64,000 nucleotides of DNA, from assembly GCA_019925795.1 (NCBI GenBank), contig CM034312.1, forward strand, positions 20,673,914-20,737,913, in the 5' to 3' direction. The notes under the pieces were generated by a model. It saw only the letters and a program-made list of their open reading frames with translations, ran no database searches and was not told where the DNA came from. Positions 32,806 to 47,800 of the stretch are shown here, one piece after another. Numbering within the stretch: position 1 is the stretch's first letter; each line of letters opens with the position of its first letter. A program made the translations under genes and the position numbers. The DNA is from Dendrobium chrysotoxum. Lineage: Eukaryota > Streptophyta > Magnoliopsida > Asparagales > Orchidaceae.

Positions 32806-35800
32806 CGAGCCTAAGATCACTTAATTTTGACATCATGAAGGCACTTAAATGTTGAACGAATGCTTTATGATTAACGTTCCAACCACAAATAGTTGGTATA
32901 AGGATCTAATGATGATGATGAAGATGATCGCATACTTCATGAGCTATTGAACATCATTGACCGGTTGATCCAGTTAATTATGGGGAAATAATTGTGTGCC
33001 GAAATATTCGTGGTGGTGAGAGATAGAGAGTTTAAAGTTCTAGCTATTTACAAAGATCCAACACACACATAGATAAGAGATGAATGCCCAAACTGTAAGA
33101 GATACTAATTTTTTTTTACGTAAAAAACCTGAAAAGGGAAAAACTATGGGGACTGACCCAGTTAAAAGTGATTCTATTAGTATTTGTATTTGATTACAAG
33201 TTAAGTCCTTTTTCAGGAGAAGATATTGATATAATGTAAATAATATATTAGTCAGTTGAAGTTGAAACACAAATCCAGGTGCTTAAGTTGAGAGTCAGAG
33301 TTAATGTTGATGGCGTGCATCAAACTTATTAGTGATGACATGCGTTGACATTATCAATGATGGTAGGTGATGAAGTCGATATGCATTGAAGTATGTAGGG
33401 GACACAAGTCAGGAGATTGTAGGTCGGTGAATCGTAGTTGGATGACGGTTGTCGAAGGACCTAATTGGTAGGAGACGGAGGTTGGAGGACTGTAGTCGTC
33501 GAACAAAGGAGGTTGAAAGGACTATAGTTTGATGACAGTGGTCCGAGGACTGTAGTCAAGCGACAACGGTTGATGATGGTTTGAGGACTATTTGGAAGAC
33601 TATAGTCGGGCAAGGAGGTTGGGGGTCATTGGTGGGTGACGAGGTCTGTGGACCATAGTTGGCGGGTGACAGAGGCCTAAGGATCATAGTTGGTAGGTGA
33701 TTGTGGTCTAAGGATTGTAATCAGTGGGAGACTGTGGTCGGAGGATCGTAGTTGGTGAGCAACGGTGGTCGGAGGGTCGTATTCGTTGGGCGATGGTGGT
33801 CCAAGCGTCGTATTCTGCGGGCTACTGTGGTTGGAGCTCTGTATTCGGTGGGCGGCGGTGGTTAAAGGACTATAGTCGATGGAAGTCAAACGGATCTTAG
33901 TCGGTGGATGATGGAGATGATGGCGATGGTTGAGCGGTGGCTTGGTGATGGTGTTTGGGTGGTGCTTATTCATTTATGTTGAATGTCGCCTCAAGTGTTA
34001 ATCCTATTTTTTCGTAAATTATTTTGGATAACTATACCCATGTTACTCTATGTTTACTCATATCTATTCCTTTATCACCAATTTTATTTACTCATCCCAT
34101 TGGTGCATTCTTTACTTCATAATATATATCTAAATCACTTCAGTCTATTTACAATTACTTTATCTTCAATAGATGGCACTCTAATTGCTCCTCAAATATA
34201 ATAATTCCTTAAATTTATCCATTCTAGTTGTCCCATACATCATCTTAATAATTTAAGCTATGCCAAAATCAACTTAGATATCAACAACTTTTTTAATACC
34301 AAACACTAGATACATACAAAATCATTGGCCTAATTATGGTTCATAAAATTTACCTTTAGGTCTATAGTATCCTTTTATTGCGACACCTATTTACTTTAAT
34401 TATTAACCATTAATCTAGAAGTTATATCATATCTTCATTTTTTGATATAATAGATCCAATATATTTAAATTGATCATACATAGGTATTACTTTTATCTTC
34501 TAATAATATTGATTGCCAATTGTTAACATCGTACATACATAAATTGCATATTATGTATCCTGTTTTTTTTTTAAAATCATTTCTAAGTTCCCAATTTTTT
34601 AAAATTTTGTCAATTGTTCTAATTTTTTATTTATTTCAATGATGTCTCACTGATGAGAACTATGTTATTTGCAAAAAATATATACTAAGGAACCTCACTT
34701 TAATCATTTTTATTATCATTTTCATAATCAAACCAAAAAGATATGTACTCAAGTTTAATTCTTGATGTAAATGAAAACTCTTTGATTACTTTACAACTAC
34801 TTCTAATATTAATTATCACTCTTTCCAATATATCTATAATAATATTATTGTATCTCTGACACATCATTTTTGCCTTTAGTGTGGATCAAATTAATTCTCA
34901 TTGTACTTAATTATATGCCTTCTCAAGTTTAATAAAAATCATATGAAGATTATTTCCTTGCTCTCTATACTTTTTTATTAATTGTCTTAGTACCAAAATT
35001 ACATCTATAAGAGATTTTTCTGTTATGAAATCAAATTGGTTTTCTAAAATTGATGCAATTTTTTCAAGCTTATTTTTTATCACTTTTTTCGTTGCTTTAT
35101 TGCATGACCCATGAGCTTGATCTATAGTTAGTACACTTTTGAAAATCTCATTTATTTTTTAATATTAGTGCCAAAATATTTTATTTTTAATCATTTGACA
35201 TTCTATTAGTCTTTAAAATTTCATTGAAATAATTTGTTAACTAAATCACTACAATATTCTTATAATTGGGCCCTGCAAAATTACCTAAAGAACTGAATAG
35301 TCGATCCAACTGGGACAAACCAACCAATTTGCGTTGTTTCATATAATTCATGGTTCATATCCGATTCCTGAAACATGTAGTACCAGCTTAATGGGTTGGT
35401 TCTTGGTTTTGTATAGTTGGGTAACTTGGAGCTAACCTGAACTAAAACCTAAAAATTTATGAAAGTTGCTTTTCAAATAATTCTATGTAAGGCTTAAATA
35501 CCCAAATGTAACTTTAATAATTTGTGATGTTCATATGTAAGCTGTATATGATTTAAAGTGATGCTTGCACATTATTTTATATGATTTTATGCAACTTGCT
35601 TAAAAACATAAATATATATGATTATATGTATTGTTTTATTTTCTTGAGTTCTAAATTCTACTTTTTGATGTTGAATTTTGGAGATTTAATTATCTTTAGT
35701 GAGGCTTTTAAGATGGTTGAAGCATTTTTCTTCTTTGAATGACTTTGATTGGACATAAAATAATGGTATGCCCACGAGCATTAATTAGACCTGAGAATCG

Positions 35801-38800
35801 AACCAAAATCAAACTAAAGAATCTAGTTTGATTTTAGTTTGATTCTCAAGGGGTTGAATTTTGGTTCCAATATTGATGGAACCGAATAGAGTTAGTTGGG
35901 GACTCATGTCTAGTGAGGCCAATCAGACTAAATTCTAGTTTTACCCTTACCCATTGCTATCCAAATCTCAATAGGTATCTCATTTGGAACAAATGTTTTA
36001 TCTTTATGCAAATTGTGTGAAGATAACTTTACCCTGGTTTTTTATATTAGTCCATAGTAATGTCATTGTTTTGCTCATTATTGTCTTCTAAAATAAAATG
36101 TCTAACTTTTCAAAGTAGTATTTCCATCGTTCTTTGATTTATTTTAAATCAAGATTCTATTATATTCATTTTTATTGCATCTAGCTTGATCAGAATTTTT
36201 GGATATTTTGTTTTTTTGTAGTAGCTATTCTATATATCTCATTTTTGTTTCTATTTTAATACTATATTTTTTGTATCTTATAAAACTATAGCTTTTGCTT
36301 TACGCAATGTACTTTTTTTCCTCAAATGTATTCATTTTTTCTTTGATAACCATGTGTACCTTTCGAGACTCTTATAAAACTTCCACGGAAGTCTTCTTAA
36401 TGGAACTAATTATCTCATCTCACATTGTCACTTTAGATTTAGCCCAATCAAAGAATTATAATTTGTCTCTTTTAGCAACTTATCTTAAAAAATCAATAAT
36501 TTCTTATATTTCAATCTCTGTTACTTTTTTTTAAACTGTTTTTCTTTATACTTTAAAGATAAACATCTATAACTACTATATATAAAGAAAGTCTCTCCTA
36601 GATTTATCTTAACAATATTTGAAATTTTTTTTCTTTCTTTTTAAGAAGGAAGAAATTTATTTATTTATCGCGGTTTCACCTTTGTAGGTAACTAAATGTT
36701 TTTTCTTATATTTTAATGTGTTCGTCATTGCAAGGTCAAAGGCTACTATAAATCAAATATAGCTTTTCTTGTTTTATTTGTATCTACCAATTCATGAATG
36801 CTTTGAATTATTTTATTGACCATCTCATTAGATTCTTTGTGCCTATTGAAATCACCTCCAAGAAAAATCCATTCGTGGTCTGGCATGCACTATTGTAGTT
36901 CAACATCTCTTTCAGAAATTGATTTTCTTGAACTATCTTCTAATCCTATTTAAGAAGCATTATCACTACACATTTGTATAATGCCTTTACCGATAATTAT
37001 CTTAAAAACAATCTCCCTATCACAAATCCTATTTATCTTAACAATTTCATCACTAACCCTATTTTATTAAAAGTGGTGCAAGAAAGTATTTGTAATTAAA
37101 AAAAAGTATTTGTAGTTTTTTTATGAACAATTAGGACATAATTAATTATTTTAAGAATTCAAACATTATTCACTTGTATGTTTAAAAGGAATCTAATGTT
37201 AGGCGTAATTACACATCATAGGGCATAGATGATAGAGTATTGATTAGTATTATCAGCTAATAGATGATAGAATTAACTCTAATCTCTCCACTATTTGGGC
37301 AAAAAGTACTTCGGGTTTTGGTACAATGGTATTGCAGTATTCAATCAATGATTGTATTGATTTGAATGTGGGCGATTAATAATTTAATGGATAAGTTTGA
37401 CACGAAAGAAATAAGAATAGTGGAAAATCTAGGAATGATTGATTGATAAGTGATTATATTAGAGGTACAGGGGGAATAGTATTTATTGAGATAATGTAGT
37501 AATAATAAATTTAAGTGGTTTGGACATGTACTACATAGCATAGAACATGTATTTATAAGGAAAACAGATAAATGAATGTTGAAGGATTGGGAATGTTAAA
37601 CTGAAGATAATTCGGATAAGAATTGTGAAAAAAGAATTGCACAAAAAATGATTTAAATCCATGTAGAACTCAACATGAATGATTGAAGGTTAAGGATTAC
37701 TAAAACTGACTCCAAATAGTCACGATAAAGCGAATGATGGTTATATATTTGGCAGGTCTAGCTGTCCTAAGTCCACTTAAGCTCACCTTAAGCTTCACCC
37801 AATCAACAAACGAGGACTTAGCTTTTCAAACGTTTTTGAATTAAAGGAGTTTTTGTTAAATATCTTTCCAACGAGGAAACTTTATAATTCTTATTTCTTT
37901 GTGAGGTACAATTTTCAGTGAAGTGTAGTTTAAAAACTTTCTTTACAAGAGTTCAAAGCCTAAGTGATGCAGGACTAATATGCTTGAATGAAATTTGGAT
38001 TTTGCACGGTTTATTTTAAAGAGCAATTGGTAGATTAAATTACTAACATTTCGAACGATAAAATAAAACAAGGGAGGGATGGTTGCGTTTAGGCTAAACC
38101 ACATATAATAATGCTAGCACAAACAAATATTTTAGGGAATCAAAATGACGCTACATAGTAGTTGTTCATGCATAATTCCTCGATTAACAATAAGACAAGT
38201 AAACATAAAGGAACACTCAAGTAATCCTACGTTTACTAAGCTTTTAGCAAGAGAAGCGGCTTAGATCCATTACGATTTCGTCATCACCTACAAGGTTAGG
38301 AGAAAAACAACGAAGTAATTGACGAAGTAAGAAGGTTCACCTTAACCGGAGGAGTCGTTGTCGGATAGCCGCCACTTGCTTGCCGATAGCAAAGGTGAGG
38401 CGGCGTAGGAGGTGGGTGAAATACTCTCTGAACGGAGGAGCGTCCGGAGGGGAAGCAGTCGTGAGTCGGCCAAGGATGGTCCACCGTTCCTTCTTCCTCT
38501 GATCGTCAATCGTATCCACCAAAGTAATGTGGATCCGATCGAAGTATTCCTCGACGGTGTTGTCGAAGTCAAAACCGACGTCGAAGAACGGGGACCGGAG
38601 GATGTCAATGTTGTCGTCTTCGTCAAGTACCAATCCGTAATCCCATGCGGGCACTTCCATTCATGTTGTTGGAAGGATAACAAGTAGTGTGGGATGAAGC
38701 TTTGCTGCCCTTGATGTTTTCTTCCCAAGAGAATGGTGGTTTGCTTTGAGAATCCAAGGAGGATGAAGTGGGGAAGGGGGTCGGCCAAGGTGGGGAAGGG

Positions 38801-41800
38801 GAAGAGGGATTGGTTCAGATTTTGTGAAACTAGGGTTAGGGTTTTGGGAGAGGAATGATCCCAAATTCTGAAATTGATTTCAGATTTGGGTTGGGAGGGA
38901 AATTGGAAAAGGAAAGCTAGGGATTAATTCCTAAAGAGGGTAGGAATTGAAAGGGGAGGTGGGGAATTGGAGAGAGAGAGAGGGGGCGGGCAAGGGGAGT
39001 GGGCCGGCGGCAATAATGAGGAGGGAGGGGGATTGGGGCTTGATTTGGGGTTACTTAATTTAGGATATAGTATTAGGAAAGAATTGATTTAATACTATTT
39101 AAATTTGAATTCAAATAGGATTCACTTTAAGCAACTTTCCTTAAATAAATTGGATAATTTAGGAAAGGATTGAGTTTAAATTCAAATTGGATTTGAATCT
39201 CAAATACTTTCTAAATAAATACCAACCTTATTTAGGGAACCAAATTAAGGAGGAGAGAGGGGCAAACCGGCGGCTTGCATTGGAAGTGGGGGTTGCTTGG
39301 GTGGCCGGCAGGTGGACGGAATTGGGTGGGAGCCGTGGGGTGGGGAAGGGGGCTTAGGGGTTCGGTTTTAGGAGGAGGGGGAGGGGATGAGGGCTCGGCT
39401 TGAAAGGGGGGGGGGGAGGCCGACGGGTGCAAGGGAAGGGGAGGGGCTTTGAACCGGCGGTGGAGGAAGAAGAGAGGGGAATAGAGAAAGAACCAAGAGC
39501 TCCCGGAGGCCGCTGTTGGGTACTACGCGTAGCCTCTCCTAGGCTCTTCCACACAACTCACAAGCTCTCAATCCAAAGAGATCACCAATGCAAGAAAATT
39601 TCATAATAATCATCCATTAAAATTCAAACAATACAATAGTGGCTTATAAATAGCCTCAACAAGGGAAATAAAGGAAAAGACTCAAATGCCCATATTGGGC
39701 TTACAAGCATGCTACCCTTAAGTAAGGGTAAAACAGTGAACTATCATAAAAGAAACAAATAACATAATAAACTCAGAAATATAAGGACTCAATCGTGGCC
39801 GTTGATCGACGGCCGTGTCTACGATAAACTTTCCAAGTGTGGATGTCCTCATCACTAAGCCAGATCTCAATGAGTTTATTCGCACTCATCCATATGGAAT
39901 GTGTCAAACGAAGGACAAAGCATGAAAATTTGAATCTAGATTAAAAACTTTTTGGCGCTATCCTTTTTTTCAATTTTTTTCTTGGAAGGAAATATCATTT
40001 GTAGGTGGTACTTGAAAGGTAAATCAGCATGAGCAGCAATAAACCTAATTCCCAGTTTGTGCCAGATATTTTGCCTTTTAGAATTTAATAATCTACTTGA
40101 GATCGTTGCCTATCATGGTTATTTTCACTAAGAACATGTTTTGGGATGCTCCCCCTTTGCGGAAGCTGCTGCTAGCTCGAGTAGATGTGGCTGGGAAGTT
40201 GAGTTTTGCAAGTTGTCGTCCAGGAAATTTACATGTTTGCAATAGTCCAAATGAGTACTGAATGCTGCATGGAGATCCAAAAGCAACCAAAAAAAAAAAA
40301 AAAACCCTAATTATATATGTTCGCTACTTTCTCAAAAACCAATACTGATAGCTTTTTTGACCTTATAACAGCGGATAAAGTGGTCTGTTCATGGGGACGA
40401 GGTGAAGATGGGCAACTTGGCCATGGAGATGCTGAAGATAGTCTTCTTCCGACTCTTCTGAGGACATTGGATGGCTTGGAAATATTTTCGGTTACTTGTG
40501 GAGCTGATCATACTACAGCATATTCTGAATCTGAATTGCAAGTTTATAGTTGGGGATGGTATTATTCACTATTATTTTTATGACTTTTGTGATGTACTTT
40601 ACTTCTTTCTGACATTTTAGATGAAGTCTATTTTATATGAGTTATCCCTTCCTATCCACATTACATGTGCACTTTTTTCCAAGTTAATTTCGCACTTCTA
40701 AGCATATGGTAATAGCTTAGTGCCATAACTAAGCAATTGCTTCATATCATGACTTATGGGAAAGATGTGGGATACATTAAACATAATCAGTGAAGTGGTA
40801 GCTGCTCTTCTTTTAGCTTATTATGGCATTGTCTTAACGAACCATTGATTTTAATGTTCTTTTACTAATTGTGATAAAGTATGAGACATAGATTTAAGAT
40901 GACAGATAGAAAAATATGGAAAAAACACGAGCAAATTTGCATGGTTTCTTCCTAAAATATTATTTGATTGATTCTAATGGTAGGTTATCTATAATCTGCA
41001 TTGCATCTTTGTATGGCCAAAAAAGAATCTTTCATGTGTTCTTTGCATATTACTTTTATGATGGAAGAATTTAGAGTTTATGACTTCCATGCATGCCCAA
41101 CATATCAAGAAGACAATAATATCATTCAGGATAAAGACGTGTTCTTAGTTGTAAGTCAGTATTTAGTTGTATGAAATAAGTTGATCGAAAATGAAACTGC
41201 TTTTTTTATTTGACATATGATGACTTGATTCCTGGTTGATGTTAAAGTTTGCCAAGCTTTTTTATTGGATAACACTGAATCCTACAGACTTCTGTTTTTG
41301 TTATTCTTGTAGGGGTGACTTTGGGAGGTTGGGCCATGGTAATTCCAGTGATGTTTTTACACCACAACCAATTAAGGCATTACAAGGCATAAGGATTAAA
41401 CAGATTGCCTGTGGTGATAGCCACTGCTTGGCTGTAACCATGCAGGGAGTGGTTCAAAGGTCTGTATTTTATTTACTCTTTATAGTGCACAAATTCTATG
41501 GCATCCTTACGGTTCTAATTGATCCAGTCGGTATGAATTATTTGAACTGTTGTATCTATATTCTTCCGAGTGAAATATTCTTTTGTTCTCGTATAATACA
41601 TTCGCTTCTTGTGTGTTGATACATGTTGCTTTTTTAACCAAGTACTGCATTTCACTTTTGAACCATCTGCTTATTTCTTTCTTGAATGAATTCAGAAGAC
41701 TCTTTGGTTAAATAAATCATGTTTTTTTAACCTAAGTGGTAAATTTGTTATTACATTCTCAACTTTCTTTATTTTTTTACTTTTAATATTTTTTAAAAGT

Positions 41801-44800
41801 AGCTTAAAAGTTGCCATTACCTATTGGATGTACTTTGCGTTTGAAGTTAAATTTTGTTAATTTCATAATGTACAGGCTCCTTACTTTTCTTGAATTTTGA
41901 GTTTTTTTATTTTTTCATATTGTTTCATTGAAGTTGGGGGAGGAACCAAAATGGCCAGCTTGGTCTTGGCACCAATGAAGATTCTCTTATACCACAGAAA
42001 ATTCAAGCTTTTCAGGTACCATAAAGTGCATTTATTTTCTGAAACACCTCAAATTAATTTTTAATTATTAGGCTTGATAAGTTATTGTTTATTCTAATTT
42101 TATGTAAGCCGGATAAGGTGATCCTCAATTCAGATCAATTATATCCCAAACAAAATTGTAACCCGCAGATGTTTGCATTGTTCATTTATTTATCATATAT
42201 ATTTCTTAGCATGTGGAACTATTCAATTCTCCTATAGAACTTCTCAAGTTACAAATCATGCACCATGTTCTTCTTTCTTTGAATGCTTGACAAGATGCCC
42301 AATAGCCTTTTATATGTTTGTTTCATTGAGGCCTTTCAAACTTCCTATTATTTAATATGATCTGATTGCAGAAAATTTATGCCAGGCTGAATTAATTCCT
42401 TTCTGCAGTTGATATGAGAGAGGCAGTAGAATTTTATGTGGAAGTTTATTTCCCGTAACTCGTTAAATCTACTTAATTGTAGGAAAAAATGAATTCTAGA
42501 ATAAAATAAGATGATGGAACTATTTTTAGCATTTTTTGTTTTTTTGGGGTCCAATGATTATGGTATATTTCTGAGCAGATTATTTAAGATGGCTTAACTT
42601 TGCTGAATTGTGGATTAAGATAACTTCTGTCAGAGTTGTGGTTTATTCTTTGTTGTATATGAGAAACTAAGCTATTTAGTTCGTAATCCAATTTCTGGCT
42701 CGTCAAGATATCCATTGTTTTTGTGGAAATAGTAGCCATCTGTTTTTTTCCTTTGCAGCTTATTTACTCATCACAACTTCTTACACAAAATTCCTTTCAA
42801 ATATCCTTTTGTTTCTTTGGAGATGATGGTTTGTTGTTTTGACCTACGTAATCATTCACAATAAAGATTGTAGGTTAGCTTCCTTGTGTTTCTATTGAAT
42901 AATTTTTCTACTCAAATATTTTGAGGTATATCGTAGTTAGGAGACTGGCTTGGCTATTTGCTATTATGTTATTCCCTGTACCATTTTTAGTGCTACGCGT
43001 AGCTGGAAGCATTTCACTCGGTTAGACTTTGGATTGCAGTTTGTTTAGGCTGCGTTTGTATTTCTAATGATTCATTAGTGTTTCAAGTTCGGTTGTCTGG
43101 GTCATCATCATTATTGTTAACCATCTTTGGAAAATCATGTTAGTAAATGGTTAAATTTGTATCTGTAGTTCTGCTTTGTCTGTTAATCGTAGAGATTACT
43201 AATATGTTTACCATGAAAAAATTAAGATTTAATTTCTTGTTTCCGGTCTTTTATTTTTTCATTTATAAATTTAGATGTTTCTCTTGAGTGATCAATCACA
43301 GAAGCGTTCTATTTTAGCACAAAACTGATTCTTATAATCTTCTTGTAAATTCTGTCAGGGAATTTCTGTTAAAATGGTTGCTGCGGGTGCTGAACACTCT
43401 GCTGCTGTAACAGAAGATGGCGGTCTTTTTGGATGGGGTTGGGGTCGGTATGGAAATTTGGGCTTTGGTGACAGAAATGACCGTTTAGTGCCAGAAAAAG
43501 TTTGTGCTGATGATGTATGTACTAGTTTTACTTTCAGTGAAATTCAAATTTCATGTCAAGCTCCATGCCATTGCATTTGAAATAAATCACGTCTTGAGTG
43601 CCAATAATGCTTGCATTCTACATATTTCATGCCTGCCTTGTTCTTTAAAAAATATCTTTTAAATCATTTGAGTGCTAAGAGTTTATACGGATTCTTCATA
43701 CATATCTTTGCTCTTTGGATAATTTGTGGTGATTGTTCAGGGAAGAAGCTGATTGTCACTGATGTGGTCTACTATTTGCTTAAATTTGTGAAACGTTGTT
43801 GGTTATACCTTGTATATTGAGCTTTATTTCTAGCACCTGGATGCACAAGTTATACATGTAGTGGCCAAACCGAAATTCTAAATTTTGTTTTGATACCTAA
43901 ACTGAGAAAAAAAATCAAAGATTTGTGGTTATTTTTTCATTTATTAACTAGTTGAAAAGGATTTAACCTTTGAAATCTAACCAGGCCTGGCTGTTGGACG
44001 ACACATCACTTAGCATGACCATAAGATTGCTGTGGTTGAGGAATGGGTAAGAGCTTCTCTAGCCAAGAAACCTCTGATTGTCTGTAGGTTTGTAATTTTA
44101 GTAATTGTTCAGAGGGGAAGCTGATTGTAGCTGAGATGGCTTACTACTTGCTAAAATCTGTGAAACATTGTTTGTTATACCTGACTTTGAGCTTTATTTT
44201 TGACATGTGAACATGCAATTTATGCATGTAGCTGGCCAAACAAAAATTCCAAAATTTTGCTAGATACCTAAACTGAGAAGAAGAAATCTATGGTTTTGAT
44301 TATTAACACTAGTTCAACTTTTTGCAAAGGATTTAAAGGCATGGTTGTTATACAATACATCATTTAGCGTGACCACAGGCTTTGTTGAGGGTTCGGTTAG
44401 AGCTGCTCTACCCCAAGAAACCTCTGATTGGCTCTAGGCTTTTAATGAAGCCGAACAGTCTACCAGGTCACTTCTCAGATTGGGCGGTAAAATTAACTAT
44501 AGGAAATCTGCTTTCTAGAAGGTTTGAACATTGGTCTTCTCTAAAGGTAATTAGTCATACATTCTATCTAGAATATCAAATGTAATACCATATGGAATAC
44601 TGTAAATGTATGCTTTATAAAAATCTTTAAACAAGGCTTTTGTTAAATGACCTGTTGCATTGATTTTATATATCTAGTAACCTTCCATGAATTGACATTT
44701 GCATTCAGAAAAAATTTTTGGAACATTAATTAGTGGCTTGCATAAAAATGCTAAGAACAGTAACTAACATTTTTGCTAAGTTTATAAAGTTGAAACCAAA

Positions 44801-47800
44801 GATTTATTCTCACTGAGTGTTCTATCCTTTGGCTTTGCCATCATGGGGTTAACTGCTATTGAATTTAGTAAGTTATCATTATTCTAAATGGTGCTTGTCA
44901 TAACTGGGCTCGTGGTTCTTGATTGGATGGTTGACCTTGTGTTACTGGTGTATTAAATTGGGTTTATCCTCCTATAGATAATGTTTGACCAAACCAGATG
45001 AATTTTGTTGCTAAACTCATGCGAAGGAACTATTCTTGCGTCTTTTCGTATTCTACTGGCTATTTCCATTTCTTTGCTTTATTTACTGCAATTAAAATTC
45101 AAGATAAAGGTGGTTGCTTTCTTGATTCTGAAAAAGTCAAATGCTTATCTTTCCTATGCTGATTCTACTTCTACTTCTTATGATGGCATGGAATAGTAAA
45201 GGAGGATGCGAGGATGTTTGAATATGTTTTGTTTCTGTTTTACAAACCATTTAAAGGAGAAACAAAATGTGGAGACATGGGATCAAATCATGTTAAAAAG
45301 TGTAAATTTTATTTTGTATTGACATCACTTCGGTATCAAAAGTTGCATTTTTTTGGAAAGATAAGATATTTTGTCTTCAGTGTGCCTTTCCCTTAAGAAA
45401 AAGGAATCCAGGTCACATGTTGTGATTTGTGACACAAGCATAGTATGGTTCAGACAGCTATGAATAGAGATCTGGGGTTCATGTCTTTCAGTTAAGAGTT
45501 TGAATCTTATTGGCTTGGTTTTGTTGTGACAAGGTGGAAGGAGTCTTGCTTGACCTATCCTGCAACTTGACTGAAAACTTGACTCAATTCTAGCGCTGGT
45601 TCTCTATCGATGATGATAAATTTACAGAAGTTTGCATATTTCAACTTGATTAAGTCTTTGCTTTGTTCTATTTTAGTCTTCTTGCACATTTTTTGGTGCA
45701 TTTTAGTTTGTTTTACTCATTTATATGTTCATAATCATGTATGTGTCATCGACAACAATTTGCACAATGATATTCTAGGCAACAGTTTGCACAATATTTT
45801 TTTTTAATTCAGGGCGACAAATTTTTCATCTAAAGGGGATTCACCAAAAATTTCGGCATTTCCATGTTGACCTTACGAAGAAACTAGTGAGAAGCATATC
45901 AAAGTTATACCGCCCACACCAAGGCTGACAGGATGCGGCATGAGCCAATTGAGGTTATTTTTGTGCCTATCCAACCCATGCTAAGAAAGATGGACATAAG
46001 TGGTACATAGTACTGAGGTGAAATTCATCGTAAACCAAAAATGGAGAGCATAGGGTATTGGAATTCTTTACAGGCTTGGTATGGTAAAATAAAAACACAT
46101 ACAAAATCTAAGAGAATTCTTTTTTCGCGTTAAGAAAGATGCGCATAGGCCTCATATGTAAGCTCGCCAAGCAGTAAGGCCATATGTCTTCTAGCACACT
46201 ACTGAACGAATGCATGTGACACCATTATATTATAAAGGCATGCATGCTATTAACCTCAACTCTACCAAGCAAAATATTGATCCCCGTGAGTCTACAACCG
46301 TCGTAACTAAGATGAATACACAAAATAAAAGTACCATTTCACCGTAGGTGTATTTGTTGCTGGAGTCGTGCCCTCTGCACTTAGCTTCCTTGCAGAATTC
46401 AATATTTTGAAAAATTCAAATTTAAATCTGTTATATCTCACCTTTTATAAATACTTAACAAATTAATTATTTCCCTTTATGGCAAATCTCGTACCTATTA
46501 TTATTAGAAAGGTAGAGATAGATTTAAAAAGACTTAGTTAGAAATTATTAGAAATGATCTTTCTTTATTAGATTTAAATGAGAATTTAACTTTTTACCGG
46601 GCATAATGGAGAAAAAAGATTCATGTAGCCGACCCCACATAGTGGGATAAAGGCTTGATGTTGTTGTTGTTGTATGTCAAACCATGTATCTGTCAGTCAC
46701 ACTTTTTTTTTAATTTTACAACATGTCATGACTTGTTGTTTTAATTGATACGGTTAAGGGAGAGCTTTATGTCTTCATTCCAAACGGTTGAGGGAGAGCT
46801 TTATGTCTTCTTTCCAAACATTGGTTTTTGTGCTTAGGAGGGCATGAAGAGGCCATTGGCACGTCCAATGATTTGTTTGTCCACAGCCACTACAAGGGGT
46901 GCCTTTTTTTGGATTGCAAACCGGGTCAACAAGCCTTAACATATGCTTGGTTCAATGTTGTGTTTTGGAATTGATCTTGATGTCAAAAGTAATGTTGATT
47001 CTAAATTAAGCAAGTTAAATTTTTGCTTTTTTAAAAGGTGAGTTCAATGTTCCTTAAATACCTACTGGGCATAGTCTATACTTCTCTCATAGGTCAAGTG
47101 TTGTTGTTTAGAAGATGTTGTGGTATTACATAGGAATTTATATGGCTTAAGGTTAGAGGTAGGTTTTAATTTTTATTTTTAATTTGTTGGAAGGGCGTTA
47201 AGAGTGTTAATTAAAAGGGGGGATCAAAGTTGACTTGATATAAGTGATAAATTCATTTTCAACTAAAAAGCTTAAGTTTATGTCTGAGAATCATACACTT
47301 GTAATTTTGTATGAACAAATCACTTATTCGATGTGAGACTAGATCCAATCCTTTCACATGCTTTGATAAAAGAGTGGCGTAGGATTGGTTATGGGATGAG
47401 AAAGGGGAGGTTGCTAGGATCTTGATTCAATTATCTTCACGAAAAAAATATTATTGATTAATGATGCTTATTGATGACCATCTTGATTGATTTTCTTCCT
47501 TTTTGTTTCCCCTCCCAATTGCCTTTGGAAAGTGATACACCAAAGTGGGGCCGCCTGGCCGGGCCAGACTAGCTCAGCCCTGGCTGAACCAGCCCTTTGG
47601 CTAAACGGAACAAGGGGCAGTAGAGGGGGAGATTTCGGTCTCCCTTGTGGGGCCTAGGGGAGCTATTATTCATTATGTAAGGAGGAGGAATCAATGGGGA
47701 GTCGTTTAGGAAGGTTTCCTAATTGTGTTTATGCTATTTATTTATGAAGGTTATTTATTAAGTGTGAGGGTTATTTAAAGGGGAGATTTGTTTAGGGTTA

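Noticed and set aside
33677..33973. 98-codon His/Pro/Thr-rich minus-strand ORF
   Set aside because: It is the reverse reading of the GATGGTGGTCGG array.
38661..39606. Proline-rich minus-strand and Gly/Arg-rich plus-strand ORFs
   Set aside because: Extreme strand skew alone produces them; no start or splice context supports them.
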